Shown: positions 27,098 through 36,743, counted from the stretch's first letter. The stretch is 38,117 bases of DNA from Caldilineaceae bacterium (GCA_019637645.1 JAHBVH010000080.1:1-38117), one strand, 5' to 3'. Translations and numbers: made by a program. The notes: a model not told the origin generated them from the sequence alone.

Positions 27098-30000
27098 ATG
27101 TCGCTTGTCCAATCTGCCCCACGCTTTACACCCGCCGCCGTGGTTGCCTTTGCGCAAGCGGTATATGGCCTAACGGCTACGGCTACCGCATTGGCCAGTG
27201 AGCGCGACCAAAATTTTCTGCTCATGACCACGGCCGGGCGATCTTATGTGCTTAAAATTGCCAATGCACAGGAAGATTATCACACCCTTACCTTCCAAAA
27301 TCAGGCGTTGCAGCATCTGGCCGCGACCGCTACGGTGCCAGTGGCCGCGCTCCAAACGAGTGGAGCAGGTGCGACCATTGCCACGATCACCGATGACGCG
27401 GGGACAAGCTATTTTGTCCGGCTCCTGAGCTACCTCCCTGGCAAGCCGCTGGCGACCGTCAAACCCCATGCGCCAGCGTTGCTGGTGAATTTGGGTGGAT
27501 ATCTGGGCAAGCTCGACCAAGCGCTCGCCACCTTTGACCATCCCGCCGCCGATCGGGCGTTACAGTGGGATCTACGCCAGGCGAGCGCGGTGATCCGGCG
27601 TTATCAACATGAAATTCATGATCCAACGCGTCGTCAGTGGGTTGCCGCGCTCTTGGCCCATTTTGAACAAGTTGCCATGCCCCTGCTCGCCCAAGTGCGC
27701 ACCAGCATTATCCACAATGACGGGAATGATTACAATGTGTTGGTGGGCGACCAAGCCGACGCGGGCTTGGCGGGCCGCGCCAAGCTCGTCACCGGTGTGA
27801 TTGATTTTGGCGACATGGTGCGCACCTATACGGTGAGCGAGCCAGCCATTGCCGCGGCCTATGCCATGTTGGACAAGCCCGATCCGCTGGCGGCGGCGGC
27901 GGCGGTGGTGCGGGGCTATCATGCCGCCTACCCGTTGACCGACCCCGAGCTAGCCGTGCTCTATCCCCTCATCTGTATGCGCTTGTGTATGAGTGTGGCT
28001 ATTTCAGCGCACCAACAGGCCCTACAACCTGCGAATCGCTACCTCTCGATCAGCGAAGAACCCGCCTGGGCCTTGTTGGCAAAGTTGGTGACGATCCATC
28101 CCGACTTCGCCCATTATACATTGCGCCAGGCTTGTGGCCTGGCGCCCTGCCCGCAGACACCAGCATTAGTCCAGTGGCTCCAGACGCACCAAGCCAGCTT
28201 TGCCCCAGTAGTTGCCGCTGATCTGCATACCGCGCCAGTGTTGGTCTTTGACCTCAGTGTAGGGAGCCCCTTGGTCGCCAGTGTAGAAGATCTGGCCGAC
28301 ACTGCCGCGTTTACGGAAACCCTTTTTACCGCGATGCAACGGGCGGGCGCCCTGGTCGGCATCGGGCGCTACAATGAGCCACGGTTAATCTACACCAGCG
28401 ATGCCTTTGTCCAGGCCACCAATGAACTGCCCGAACGGCGCACGGTTCATCTAGGGATCGATCTCTTTTTGCCCGCGGGTGCGCCGGTCTACGCGCCGCT
28501 GGCTGGGGTGGTGCACAGCTTTGCTGATAATGCCTATGACCAAGATTATGGGCCTACCCTCATTTTGCAACATACCATCGCTACTGATGAAGGGCCACAA
28601 GCGCGTGGTGAACTAACTTTCTACACCCTCTACGGTCACCTGGATGAAGATGCATTGGTGGATCGCTATCCCGGACAGGCGATTGAGAAAGGTGAAAAAA
28701 TGGGCTCTATTGGCAACCATCCGCGCAATGGCAACTGGCCGCCCCACTTGCACTTTCAACTCATCACCGATCTGCTGGGTGAGGCGGGGGGCTTCAGTGG
28801 CGTTGCCGCGCCCAGCCAACGGGCTATCTGGCTCAGCCTCTGTCCCGATCCTAACCTGATCCTTCAGATCCCGGCGGCGGCCTTTCCGGCAAAGCCCAAG
28901 CCCAAGCCGGATCTATTGACCAGCCGCCGCCAGCATTTGGGGCGCAACTTGAGCATTTCCTACCAAGAACCGCTTCATATTGTGCGCGCTGCTCGCCAAT
29001 TTCTCTATGATGTGGATGGCTATGCCTATTTGGATGTGGTCAACAATGTCTGTCATGTCGGCCATTGCCACCCCCATGTGGTGCGCGCCGCCCAACAGCA
29101 ACAGGCGCTTCTAAATACCAATACCCGTTATCTTTACGACAGTTTGACTGACTATGCCGAGCGCCTCTGTGCCACCTTGCCCGCACCGCTCAGCGTCTGC
29201 TTCTTTGTCAATTCGGGGAGCGAGGCCAATGATCTCGCGCTGCGTCTGGCCCGTGCCTACACCGAGCGCCAAGCCATCATTTGTGTGGATGTGGCCTACC
29301 ATGGCAACCTAACCTCGCTGATCGACATTAGTCCCTACAAATTTGCCGGGGCCGGGGGCAAAGGCGCACCGCCCACCACCCATGTGGCGCTCATGCCTGA
29401 TCCTTACCGCGGGCGCTACACTGGTATGGATCGGGCAACGGGGGCGCGTTATGCGGCCCATGTTCAGGACTTAGTCGCACAAGCCGCCCACGCGGGCGCG
29501 CCGATTGCGGCCTTTATTGCGGAATCGGTCTTGGGCTGTGGTGGCCAGATTGTGCTGCCCGCTGGCTATTTAGCGGAAGCCTACCGTCATGTACGCGCCG
29601 GTGGTGGGGTTTGTATTGCGGACGAGGTGCAGGTCGGCTTTGGGCGGGTCGGCACCCATTGGTGGGGCTTTGAAACCCAAGGCGTGGTACCCGATATTGT
29701 GACCATGGGCAAGCCGATTGGCAATGGTCATCCGCTGGGCGCGGTGGTCACCACGCCCGCGATTGCCGACGCCTTTGCTAACGGCATGGAATATTTTAAT
29801 ACCTTTGGCGGTAATCCTGTCTCCTGTGCTGTTGGCATGGCTGTGCTCGATGTGATTGAGCAGGAAGGGTTACAGGCACACGCCCTGCGCGTCGGTAACC
29901 GGTTGATGGATGGTCTGCGCGCACTGATGGCCCAATTCCCCTTGATCGGCGATGTACGGGGGCTGGGGTTGTTTGTCGGTATTGAACTGGTATTGGATCA

Positions 30001-30199
30001 AGTCCAAAAACTCCCCGCTGGCGACCAGGCCGCCTATATTGCCAACCGTATGCGCGATCACGGCATCCTCATCAGCACCGACGGCCCCGATCACAACGTG
30101 CTAAAACTCAAACCACCCCTTGTCTTTGACGAAAACGACGCCGACCGCCTCGTCGCAACCCTGGCCCGTATCCTTGCGGAAGACGCCCTACAACAATAG
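27098..30199 (+). CDS. Trifunctional fusion: APH-type kinase, M23 peptidase-like domain, class III aminotransferase
   Basis: 1033 residues with three recognisable parts. Residues ~1-340 are an aminoglycoside-phosphotransferase/hydroxylysine-kinase-like domain ([15 protein letters not shown] catalytic loop, GVIDFGDM metal loop). Residues ~430-570 are an M23/LytM-like domain with zinc-ligand motifs [14 protein letters not shown] and PHLHF all present. Residues ~600-1033 are a class III PLP aminotransferase/phospholyase ([41 protein letters not shown] with the PLP lysine). In vertebrates hydroxylysine kinase and its phospholyase partner are separate, so kinase plus lyase in one chain suggests phosphorylation then elimination of an amino alcohol. 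The M23 role is unclear, and no signal peptide is seen. The start at 27098 follows AGGAG. Confidence 0.92.
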   Translation: MSLVQSAPRFTPAAVVAFAQAVYGLTATATALASERDQNFLLMTTAGRSYVLKIANAQEDYHTLTFQNQALQHLAATATVPVAALQTSGAGATIATITDDAGTSYFVRLLSYLPGKPLATVKPHAPALLVNLGGYLGKLDQALATFDHPAADRALQWDLRQASAVIRRYQHEIHDPTRRQWVAALLAHFEQVAMPLLAQVRTSIIHNDGNDYNVLVGDQADAGLAGRAKLVTGVIDFGDMVRTYTVSEPAIAAAYAMLDKPDPLAAAAAVVRGYHAAYPLTDPELAVLYPLICMRLCMSVAISAHQQALQPANRYLSISEEPAWALLAKLVTIHPDFAHYTLRQACGLAPCPQTPALVQWLQTHQASFAPVVAADLHTAPVLVFDLSVGSPLVASVEDLADTAAFTETLFTAMQRAGALVGIGRYNEPRLIYTSDAFVQATNELPERRTVHLGIDLFLPAGAPVYAPLAGVVHSFADNAYDQDYGPTLILQHTIATDEGPQARGELTFYTLYGHLDEDALVDRYPGQAIEKGEKMGSIGNHPRNGNWPPHLHFQLITDLLGEAGGFSGVAAPSQRAIWLSLCPDPNLILQIPAAAFPAKPKPKPDLLTSRRQHLGRNLSISYQEPLHIVRAARQFLYDVDGYAYLDVVNNVCHVGHCHPHVVRAAQQQQALLNTNTRYLYDSLTDYAERLCATLPAPLSVCFFVNSGSEANDLALRLARAYTERQAIICVDVAYHGNLTSLIDISPYKFAGAGGKGAPPTTHVALMPDPYRGRYTGMDRATGARYAAHVQDLVAQAAHAGAPIAAFIAESVLGCGGQIVLPAGYLAEAYRHVRAGGGVCIADEVQVGFGRVGTHWWGFETQGVVPDIVTMGKPIGNGHPLGAVVTTPAIADAFANGMEYFNTFGGNPVSCAVGMAVLDVIEQEGLQAHALRVGNRLMDGLRALMAQFPLIGDVRGLGLFVGIELVLDQVQKLPAGDQAAYIANRMRDHGILISTDGPDHNVLKLKPPLVFDENDADRLVATLARILAEDALQQ

Positions 30200-30230
30200 G
30201 CTAGCTTTACATTCTTTCCCAGTTACGATT

Positions 30231-30273
30231 CACGAAGGGCACGAAGAAAAGTATCTTCTTCGTGCCCTTCGTG
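30231..30273. terminator. Bidirectional terminator hairpin
   Basis: Perfect 18-base arms (30231-30248, 30256-30273) with a 7-base loop lie between the convergent fusion gene and katE. The arm contains a doubled CACGAAG unit. Confidence 0.85.
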
Positions 30274-30299
30274 GATTGTTGCGCCGTCTAACCTACGGG

Positions 30300-32495
30300 C
30301 TAGGCGGGTACCTTGGCCTTCATCTCGCGTTCCCAGTGGCGATGATGGGCCAGGGCTTGGAGAAAGACCTTCACCACATCCTTGCTCTTACTCTCCTGGG
30401 CAACCACAATACCCTCGTCCACACTGACTTGGCCATTGGCATTTATCACGGCAGAATGATGTTGCAGGTACGAATTGCGCAATAGATTCAGCCCAGCCCC
30501 AGTGGCCGCAATCGTCTTGCAATGTCTGTAGGCTTCATTGAGAAAATGAATCGCATCCGCCTCTTGCTGCAAGGTCGTCACACTCTGGTCGCCCCCGGGC
30601 ACGTAGACCCCGTCGAAGAAGACCGAAGCTGCAGTTAACAAGCTATAGTCGGCTTTGAGTTGCTTTCCATCACTGCTTTTGACCGTGCCCAACCGAGGTG
30701 CAATGAGAAAGGCTTGCGCACCAGCCTGCGCAAGCGCATGCTGCATCGCTTCTACTTCCGCCGCGTTAACACCGTCGGCAACCAACACCGCAACCCGCCG
30801 CGATTTGACTGTATCTTTTATCGTGTTGGCCATGCTCAGGGCTGGCGACGGCTGTACCTTTTGGTTAACCGGCTTTGGTTGATGGGCTGCCACATCGCCA
30901 TCGGCGGGGATACTCATATTGAGGGGCTTATCGAGCGCGGCAGGAATGGTCATGCCGAGCCCCTCGGCTACACGGCTGGCCAGAGTGCCATCAATATGGG
31001 CAAGATGAACCAACATGCGCTGGCGTATCTCTTCTATCGCTACCATCCCCAGCTCAAAGCGTAGGGCATTGACAATATGATCTTGCTCAGGAGCCGACTG
31101 GCTACTATAGAAGAGCCGAGCTTGGCTGTAGTGATCAAAGAAGCTCGCGCTCCGCTCGCGTACCTTGTGGCCTTCCATCTTTTCCATATAGCTGACAAAC
31201 CCACCCCAATCGGCTTTGGCCTGCATGGGACAGCCACCGCCAATCGAGTTCGGCTCATAGCTGACGCGTCCTTTGTTGATCGTCTGGCGCATGTGCGCAT
31301 CGCGTTGGTTGTTGTGAACGGGCGCGAGGGTACGGTTGATCGGCAGCTCATGGAAATTGGGGCTGCCCAACCGCGAGAGTTGCGTATCCGTATAGGAAAA
31401 GAGCCGCCCTTGGAGCAGCGGGTCGTTGGTAAAGTCAATTCCAGGAACCAGATGCCCAGGGTGGAAAGCTACCTGTTCGGTCTCGGCAAAAAAATTATCT
31501 GGGTTGCGGTTGAGCGTTAGCTTCCCAACCCGTTTAACGGGGACCACTTCTTCGGGAATGAGCTTGGTTGGATCGAGCAGATCGAAGTCAAAGCTGTGTT
31601 CATCCTCTTCGGTCACGATCTGAAGTCCCAATTCCCACGCTGGATAAGACCCGCTTTCAATGGCATCCCAAAGATCGCGCCGGTGAAAATCGGGGTCTTT
31701 GCCCGAAATCTTTTGCGCCTCATCCCAGAGCACCGAGTGAACTCCCAAGAGGGGTTTCCAGTGAAATTTAACTAGATGACCCTTCCCCTCGGCGTTGATC
31801 AGCCGAAAGGTATGCACACCAAAGCCTTCCATCATACGGTAGCTCCGGGGCAGGGCACGGTCCGACATGGCCCACATGATCATGTGCATGGATTCAGGCA
31901 CGAGCGAAATAAAATCCCAGAAGGTGTCGTGGGCCGAGGCTGCCTGGGGGATTTCATTATGCGGCTCGGGTTTGACGGCGTGAATGAGATCTGGAAATTT
32001 GATGGCGTCTTGGATAAAGAAGACCGGGATGTTATTGCCCACCAAATCAAAGTTTCCCTCTTCTGTATAGAACTTTACGGCAAAACCACGCACATCTCGC
32101 GCCAGATCGGTGGAGCCACGGAAACCGGCCACGGTGGAAAAGCGCACAAAAACGGGCGTTTGCACGGCTGGATCTTGGAGAAACTTGGCCCGTGTATAGG
32201 GAGCCAATGATTCATAGACCTGAAAATAGCCGTGGGCCGCCGCGCCACGGGCATGGACGATCCGCTCGGGAATGCGTTCGTGATCAAAGTGGGTGATCTT
32301 CTCGCGGAGAATAAAGTCTTCGAGCAAGGAAGGGCCACGGTTCCCTGCTTTGAGCGAATTTTGGTTGTCGTTAATTGGCACCCCTTGGTTCGTCGTCAAA
32401 GTCTGCCCTGCACCTTCCTCCCGAAAGACCTCCATGGCCTCGATCTTATCCGTGGAGGCTGTACCATGATTTTGTGTTTTCTTTTGCTTGCTCAT
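30300..32495 (-). CDS. katE: Large-subunit catalase (HPII/KatE type) with C-terminal DJ-1/PfpI-like domain
   Basis: A haem catalase that converts hydrogen peroxide to water and oxygen. The active-site His lies in [14 protein letters not shown] (about residue 90), the family region [20 protein letters not shown] follows, then [20 protein letters not shown], and the proximal haem segment [13 protein letters not shown]. After the ~500-residue core, residues ~570-720 form a flavodoxin-like DJ-1/PfpI domain ([17 protein letters not shown], then [11 protein letters not shown]), as in E. coli HPII. The 731-residue length fits large catalases (~750). AGGGGA lies about eight bases before ATG 32495. 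It faces the fusion gene across a shared terminator. Confidence 0.95.
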   Translation of the reverse strand: MSKQKKTQNHGTASTDKIEAMEVFREEGAGQTLTTNQGVPINDNQNSLKAGNRGPSLLEDFILREKITHFDHERIPERIVHARGAAAHGYFQVYESLAPYTRAKFLQDPAVQTPVFVRFSTVAGFRGSTDLARDVRGFAVKFYTEEGNFDLVGNNIPVFFIQDAIKFPDLIHAVKPEPHNEIPQAASAHDTFWDFISLVPESMHMIMWAMSDRALPRSYRMMEGFGVHTFRLINAEGKGHLVKFHWKPLLGVHSVLWDEAQKISGKDPDFHRRDLWDAIESGSYPAWELGLQIVTEEDEHSFDFDLLDPTKLIPEEVVPVKRVGKLTLNRNPDNFFAETEQVAFHPGHLVPGIDFTNDPLLQGRLFSYTDTQLSRLGSPNFHELPINRTLAPVHNNQRDAHMRQTINKGRVSYEPNSIGGGCPMQAKADWGGFVSYMEKMEGHKVRERSASFFDHYSQARLFYSSQSAPEQDHIVNALRFELGMVAIEEIRQRMLVHLAHIDGTLASRVAEGLGMTIPAALDKPLNMSIPADGDVAAHQPKPVNQKVQPSPALSMANTIKDTVKSRRVAVLVADGVNAAEVEAMQHALAQAGAQAFLIAPRLGTVKSSDGKQLKADYSLLTAASVFFDGVYVPGGDQSVTTLQQEADAIHFLNEAYRHCKTIAATGAGLNLLRNSYLQHHSAVINANGQVSVDEGIVVAQESKSKDVVKVFLQALAHHRHWEREMKAKVPA

Positions 32496-32744
32496 CTTGC
32501 TGTTCCCCTAGCTGGCTGCGTAAGTTCCTCTAGATCAGTGGCCGCACACTAGTACACGCCATCTTGTCTACCAAAGCATGGGCCTCCTTTGAATACCCTA
32601 GTCTATCCCTCTGCCAGCGACGACTCTATGTATCAAGGTATAGGGCAAGGCCCACCACAGTCATAAGGTCATTGAGTGCGAAGAGGGTGCGCAATTGCCC
32701 TGCCCGAGGGAAAAAGATCGATTTCGCTTTTCGCTCCCCTGCGC

Positions 32745-32750
32745 TATAAT
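32745..32750 (+). promoter_or_regulatory. -10 box for the alcohol dehydrogenase operon
   Basis: A perfect TATAAT stands 44 bases before ATG 32794. A weak TTTCGC lies 17 bases upstream (32722-32727). The rest of the 298-base katE/ADH divergent region shows nothing else convincing. Confidence 0.55.
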
Positions 32751-32793
32751 GGAGCAGAGCCAGGTCTACCCAATCTTGAGGAGGAATTTACTG

Positions 32794-33855
32794 ATGAACC
32801 CCTTGGTCCAGCCACCGCCGACCATGCGCGCCGCGTTTCTGCATGGCCGGTTGGATGTACGTGTCCATACCGCGCCTACCCCACGGATCGAGCGGCCCGA
32901 TGATCTCCAAATTGCCATCGCCTACACCGGAATTTGTGGCTCAGAACTCCATGCCATTGAGGGCTATCAACTGACCCCGGCCAGCCACCAAGCTGTCGCC
33001 GCCCCGTCACCCTTGGGCCATGAATATGCGGGTGTGATTACGGCGGTTGGCTCCGCCGTCGAAACCCTCCAAGTGGGGCAGCGGGTGACGGTCGCGCCGC
33101 GTGGGCCTTGTCATCAATGTGATCTCTGTCGCCATGGTGGCACTGCGCTCTGTCGCAAGACGACCCAACGGGGTGGCTCCTGGGCCGACTATATTGTCGC
33201 TCCCCAGAAATTGGTCCATGCTCTGCCCGACGATGTACCCTTGGCGATTGGCGCGCTCACTGAACCGCTCTCGGCGGCGGTACGCATTATCGATCGCGCC
33301 GAACTGAGCACAGGGATGAATGTCTGTGTCATTGGCGCGGGGCCGATTGGCCTCTTTGCCGCAGTATTGGCCCACCACAGTGGCGCGGCAAAGGTCATCG
33401 TTAGTGACACCCGCCCGAGTCGGCGCGCCTTGGCCCGTCGCATGGGCATTCCGGTTGTGGTCGATCCCATCAACGAAGATCTCTATAGTGTGGTCATGGA
33501 TCACACCGGTGGGCGGGGCGTGGAAGTGAGTATTGAAGCGGTGGGCCTAGAACCAGCGCTCTCCGAATCGCTCCGCGTCGTCGCCATTGGCGGGATGGTC
33601 GTCTGGGGTGGTCTCGCGCCGACGGATCTTGTCGTGCCCTTTTCGCCCAACGATATGTTTATGCGGGAATATACGCTGCGCACTTCCTGGGGTGGCATTG
33701 AGCTTTTTGAACGCACCATTCGCCTAGAGCAACGGATTGATTGGTCGCCCATGGCCGCGGAGATCTACCCGTTGGCGCAGGTAAGTGAAGCCATTCACGC
33801 GGCGCGCACTACCGCCGCGGGGAAGGTCTTATTACGAGTGATTGATTGCGCGTAG
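32794..33855 (+). CDS. Zinc-dependent alcohol dehydrogenase (sorbitol/threonine-dehydrogenase-like)
   Basis: 353-residue medium-chain dehydrogenase using NAD(P). Catalytic zinc ligands are visible as GICGSELH (C48) and GHEYAG (H76, E77). The structural zinc set is GPCHQCDLCRHGGTALC (C106, C109, C112, C120). The Rossmann motif is VIGAGPIGLFAAVLA (~181-195). The substrate is probably a polyol or similar secondary alcohol, but it cannot be fixed. The start at 32794 is set by GGAGGAA; the frame is open upstream but includes the promoter. The cupin gene follows after 40 bases, probably in one operon. Confidence 0.93.
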   Translation: MNPLVQPPPTMRAAFLHGRLDVRVHTAPTPRIERPDDLQIAIAYTGICGSELHAIEGYQLTPASHQAVAAPSPLGHEYAGVITAVGSAVETLQVGQRVTVAPRGPCHQCDLCRHGGTALCRKTTQRGGSWADYIVAPQKLVHALPDDVPLAIGALTEPLSAAVRIIDRAELSTGMNVCVIGAGPIGLFAAVLAHHSGAAKVIVSDTRPSRRALARRMGIPVVVDPINEDLYSVVMDHTGGRGVEVSIEAVGLEPALSESLRVVAIGGMVVWGGLAPTDLVVPFSPNDMFMREYTLRTSWGGIELFERTIRLEQRIDWSPMAAEIYPLAQVSEAIHAARTTAAGKVLLRVIDCA

Positions 33856-33895
33856 TCAAAATAGGTGTTCATCCAACCAGGAAGGAAAACAACCA

Positions 33896-34585
33896 ATGCA
33901 GCAATTTTCAATCATGGAGGAAGCGGTTACGCTCTGTGACACTCCCCAGAGTTGGATCGACATTCGCGGTTTTGCACCAGGAGTGACCGTAGCGGCACAG
34001 CGCACGCCCCCTATCGAGGTGGTGCTTTGTGTTGTCGAGGGCGAGGTCAGCGTCGTCGCGGGGGCCGAGACATTTTCTGTGGAGCGTGGCGCTGGGGTAC
34101 AGCTCCCGGCGGGGCAGCCCTGGCAAGTGACTGCGGGCGCGGCTGGGGCCAAGCTCTTGCGCGTGGACAGTTTTCACCCTGGCTTTACTCCTGAAAAATC
34201 ACTCATGCCGCCCTTGGCGCATCCCCATCGTTTTACGGTGGCTGGCGGCCAGAAACTGATCTACACGGACTATGTGCGGGGTGGCGTCTTGACCTTTGCG
34301 CCGGGCTTTGTCGCGGATAAGCACTTCCACCAAGACGCCGATGAGATCTTCTGGTTCTTTCAGGGCACCTGTCGCGTCACTGTGCCGGGTGGGGCCTTTA
34401 CCGTACCCGCGGGCACGATTATCTACACCGCGCCCTACGAATGGCATATGATCGAAAATGTGGGCGACGAGCCACTCTTGATGTTTCTGACTGTAACGCC
34501 CAACATTGTGCCCAGCCACACCTTCTTTGACGCCAACGGTGATCCCTTTGTCCGCAGTTGGGAACCCCTCCGCAAGATGGGGTAA
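33896..34585 (+). CDS. Bicupin protein
   Basis: 229 residues with two cupin barrels. The first, about residues 40-95, has VVLCVVEGEVSVVAGAETFSV and lacks the usual metal histidines. The second, about residues 125-215, has KHFHQDADEIFWFFQGTCRV and YEWHMIEN, keeping the His/His/Glu/His metal set. It is probably a sugar- or small-molecule-binding or isomerising metal protein. The start at 33896 follows GGAAGG, after the ADH gene in the same direction. Its stop codon overlaps the ATG of the next frame (TAATG). A 12-bp hairpin follows. Confidence 0.85.
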   Translation: MQQFSIMEEAVTLCDTPQSWIDIRGFAPGVTVAAQRTPPIEVVLCVVEGEVSVVAGAETFSVERGAGVQLPAGQPWQVTAGAAGAKLLRVDSFHPGFTPEKSLMPPLAHPHRFTVAGGQKLIYTDYVRGGVLTFAPGFVADKHFHQDADEIFWFFQGTCRVTVPGGAFTVPAGTIIYTAPYEWHMIENVGDEPLLMFLTVTPNIVPSHTFFDANGDPFVRSWEPLRKMG

Positions 34586-35151
34586 TGGCACCGCGCGCAT
34601 CAATCATTGCGCTGGGCGGGTCCATGACCCGCCCAGCACTAAACCGGCAGGGAAAGCGGCGTAGCCTGAAGGCCGCGCCTGGTAGGGGAAGCTGCGCTTT
34701 TTGCCGCTGGGCAACCGATGTGTTGCGAGCAGCCAGGCAAACCATCGAAATTCGTCTACCCAGCGAAGCGGAATGGGAGAAAGCGGCGCGCGGGACGGAT
34801 AGGCAGGCGTATCTACCCGTGGGGAATGAAGCACCGGATAAGACGCGTTGCAATTTCGACGTGAATGAGGGTGACACGACGTCTGTAGATCGTTACCCTC
34901 AGGGTAAAAGTGCCTATGATGTGTGGGACATGGGGGGGAATGTATGGGAGTGGACACTGAGTTTGTCCGAAGCTTATCCTTACGATTTGAATGATGGTCG
35001 CGAGGATATGGCAGCCGCTGGGGATCGCGTGGTGCGCGGGGGTTCGTTTGTCGTCGTTCAGCGCTTCGTGCGCTGTGCGTGCCGCGACCGCTACGACATC
35101 GTCGACCGCTTCGGCGGCTTCGGTTTTCGGGTGATGTCCCCCGGCAGTTGA
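34585..35151 (+). CDS. Formylglycine-generating-enzyme-like (C-type lectin fold) protein, N-terminally short, DGR-target-like
   Basis: 188 residues, of which about 150 resemble the SUMF1/FGE-sulfatase family: IRLPSEAEWEKAARG, YDVWDMGGNVWEWTLS, then DRVVRGGSF and GFGFRVM at the C-terminus. The usual N-terminal third (WYDA, 'A.aYCrWl') is absent apart from AFCRWATDVLRAA. Residues before ~40 are translated hairpin DNA without family likeness, so the gene is truncated or its start lies later. The proposed ATG overlaps the cupin stop. The C-terminus has QRFVRCACRDRYDIVDRF where relatives have Asn-rich wording, and most of these codons end in C. This marks a likely DGR variable region. Sulfatase activation is unlikely. 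Confidence 0.65.
   Translation: MAPRASIIALGGSMTRPALNRQGKRRSLKAAPGRGSCAFCRWATDVLRAARQTIEIRLPSEAEWEKAARGTDRQAYLPVGNEAPDKTRCNFDVNEGDTTSVDRYPQGKSAYDVWDMGGNVWEWTLSLSEAYPYDLNDGREDMAAAGDRVVRGGSFVVVQRFVRCACRDRYDIVDRFGGFGFRVMSPGS
34611..34637 (+). terminator. Hairpin after the bicupin gene
   Basis: A perfect 12-bp stem GCTGGGCGGGTC/GACCCGCCCAGC with a 3-base loop, 26 bases after the cupin stop. There is no T-run. If it terminates transcription, the FGE-like frame around it would be poorly expressed. Confidence 0.6.
35041..35136 (+). other. Candidate DGR variable region (VR)
   Basis: The last ~32 codons of the FGE-like gene. In DGR targets of this fold the template encodes GGSWNNN.....R.A.RNR.N...RNNN.GFRV with AAC codons that mutate to NNC. 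Here the invariant frame (GGS, VRCA, R, R, R, GFRV) is kept. From 35050 to 35124, 19 of 25 codons are NNC (GTC, CGC, TTC, TGC, GAC, TAC, ATC, GGC). No template repeat, Avd or reverse transcriptase was seen in the window. Confidence 0.55.
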
Positions 35152-35228
35152 GGCTCTGTTCTCTGTTTGCCGCTGGCCTCTGAAAAGGCTCTGCGCCGCT
35201 GCGAATTTTTTGTTAACCCAATCTAGCC

Positions 35229-35462
35229 CTATCGATAACGGCGGGCGCGGGCTTTGGCGAGGCGCATGAGGTGTTCTAGTTGCAGGTAGTGTTCTAACTC
35301 GGTCTTTTCTTCCAACGTAAGCCCCGCATTCTTCTCGCGTTGAAGCAGGTCAGCCACCCGTTGTTTAGCCGCCTCCGAAGGGCGAAAGGCGATTAGGCTG
35401 GTGGGGGTAGTGCCAGCTGCCAGAAAGTCAATAATTTCCGTATAAACTGGTGCAATCTCCAT
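35229..35462 (-). CDS. Small conserved hypothetical protein (77 aa), paralogue of the RHH-like protein's C-terminus
   Basis: 77 residues, soluble and charged. The C-terminal half reads RVADLLQREKNAGLTLEEK then TELEHYLQLEHLMRLAKARA. This is the same module as residues ~95-140 of the 150-residue protein at 35818 (RMDELLALKRQTPLTVAQQ, KELDSYLAEYEQIVLRRAHA). In other bacteria this type of small protein is often found beside an HNH endonuclease. Here it stands alone on the minus strand. GAGG lies nine bases before ATG 35462. Function unknown. Confidence 0.7.
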   Translation of the reverse strand: MEIAPVYTEIIDFLAAGTTPTSLIAFRPSEAAKQRVADLLQREKNAGLTLEEKTELEHYLQLEHLMRLAKARARRYR

Positions 35463-35687
35463 TGGGATAGCCTCATCCTTTCCGTGCCGGTTCGATCAAT
35501 CACGGCAACGCATACCGAACAGATGTTTGAAGCTTATCATCAATTGGTACCGTGGGCAAGCCAGAAACCTTTGACTAATTCCTACTTTGCAATCGTCCCG
35601 TAGTTGGTGCCGTGCTGGTGCGAGTATACATTTCACATTTAAGGTAACATTGCTTCGCACGTCCATGACTCGCTTGGTTTAATTCTG

Positions 35688-35696
35688 TGCTATAAT
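35688..35696 (+). promoter_or_regulatory. Extended -10 promoter for the RHH-like/HNH operon
   Basis: TGCTATAAT is a perfect extended -10 box, giving a leader of about 115 bases before ATG 35818. No -35 box is obvious. The remainder of 35463-35817 shows no gene. Confidence 0.55.
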
Positions 35697-35817
35697 GGGC
35701 ATATTATGATCGTTACATATTTTTGCGGAAACTGAGTTTGTTGCTCAAATATTGTAATCCTGCTGGTATTCGTTAGGCAGCGCGACAGCCTGTGGAGCTA
35801 ATCATTACCAATCACCT

Positions 35818-36270
35818 ATGAATAGACAAGAAACTGTAGCGGCTGAAACAATAACTTTGCACGTGCCGCGTGATCTTTATGCGCGGGCCAAGCAAGCAGC
35901 TGGTCAAAATCAGCAAGCATTGGAACAATTCCTGGTGAGTGCCTTGGTCAGCGGTCTATCCTTATTGGACGATCTACCCGATGCGATGGTGATGGATCTG
36001 GCAGCGTTGGCGCTACTCAACGACCGTGCCTTGTGGCAGGTTGCGCGTCAAACGATGTCCACGGCGCATTATGAACGCATGGATGAACTGCTCGCCCTGA
36101 AACGCCAAACGCCGCTCACGGTTGCCCAACAAAAGGAATTAGACAGCTATCTAGCTGAATATGAGCAGATTGTGCTGCGGCGTGCCCATGCTGCTGTTCT
36201 TCTCAAACAGCGCGATTATGATCTCGCGAACCCACAGATCCTCACCCAGCCCTCCCCTTCGTCTCTATGA
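35818..36270 (+). CDS. RHH-like small protein paired with an HNH endonuclease
   Basis: 150 residues. The N-terminus TITLHVPRDLYARAKQAAGQ resembles a ribbon-helix-helix or similar DNA-binding start (one beta strand, then helices). The C-terminal half is a helical LLALKRQTPLTVAQQKELDSYL module shared with the 77-residue protein at 35229. The stop overlaps the start of the HNH gene by four bases (ATGA), so the two are translationally coupled. The layout (small putative DNA-binding protein followed by a nuclease) recalls toxin-antitoxin or selfish-gene operons. That function is inference. No good ribosome site is seen. Confidence 0.72.
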   Translation: MNRQETVAAETITLHVPRDLYARAKQAAGQNQQALEQFLVSALVSGLSLLDDLPDAMVMDLAALALLNDRALWQVARQTMSTAHYERMDELLALKRQTPLTVAQQKELDSYLAEYEQIVLRRAHAAVLLKQRDYDLANPQILTQPSPSSL

Positions 36271-36695
36271 GCCATACCTATATCCCCAAGCCGCTACGTG
36301 AGCAAGTCCGTAGTGAGGCACGGAATCGCTGTGGCTACTGTCAGACTCAACAAGATATTGTCGGCATTCAACTGCATATTGAACACCTTTTGCCCGAAGC
36401 TGCTGGCGGAATGACTGTGCTAGCTAATCTTTGGTTAGCCTGTAGTGAATGTAATAACCACAAAGGCGCGCAGATCGATGCCATCGATCCTGTAAGTGCC
36501 GAACGTGTTTCGCTCTTCAACCCACGTTTTCAACAATGGGGAGAACACTTCCGTTGGAGCGAAGATGGTACACAGATCATCGGTATCTCGCCGACCGGGC
36601 GAGCGACAGTCATTGCCCTCGATCTAAACCAACCTTTCATGCTGATCGCCCGTCGTCGCTGGGTTTTGGTGGGGTGGCATCCTCCGCGTGATTAA
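36267..36695 (+). CDS. HNH endonuclease
   Basis: 142-residue nuclease of the HNH/McrA type. Zinc-binding cysteine pairs C22/C25 (RCGYC) and C59/C62 (ACSECNNHKG) flank the catalytic HIEHLLPEA (H40), with N54 and H65. After the nuclease core, SLFNPRFQQWGEHFRW and GISPTGRATVIALDLN are characteristic of a widespread bacterial HNH subfamily. That subfamily is usually encoded next to a small partner protein, as here. Its target (DNA or RNA) and role are unknown; defence, toxin and mobile-element functions are all possible. The start overlaps the partner gene by four bases. Confidence 0.88.
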   Translation: MSHTYIPKPLREQVRSEARNRCGYCQTQQDIVGIQLHIEHLLPEAAGGMTVLANLWLACSECNNHKGAQIDAIDPVSAERVSLFNPRFQQWGEHFRWSEDGTQIIGISPTGRATVIALDLNQPFMLIARRRWVLVGWHPPRD

Positions 36696-36714
36696 TGTCC
36701 TGTCGCGGATCAAT

Positions 36715-36743
36715 ATGACACTGTCTGGAAGATGCGCTATAAT
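36715..36743 (+). promoter_or_regulatory. Promoter for the Gfo/Idh/MocA gene
   Basis: ATGACA (36715-36720), 17-base spacer, perfect TATAAT (36738-36743). Transcription would begin near 36750, giving a leader of about 75 bases before ATG 36824. This is the best promoter match in the window. Confidence 0.8.

Noticed and set aside
35480..35510. Possible tRNA T-arm (GGTTCGATCAATC)
   Set aside because: No pairing T-stem, acceptor stem or anticodon arm could be found around it.
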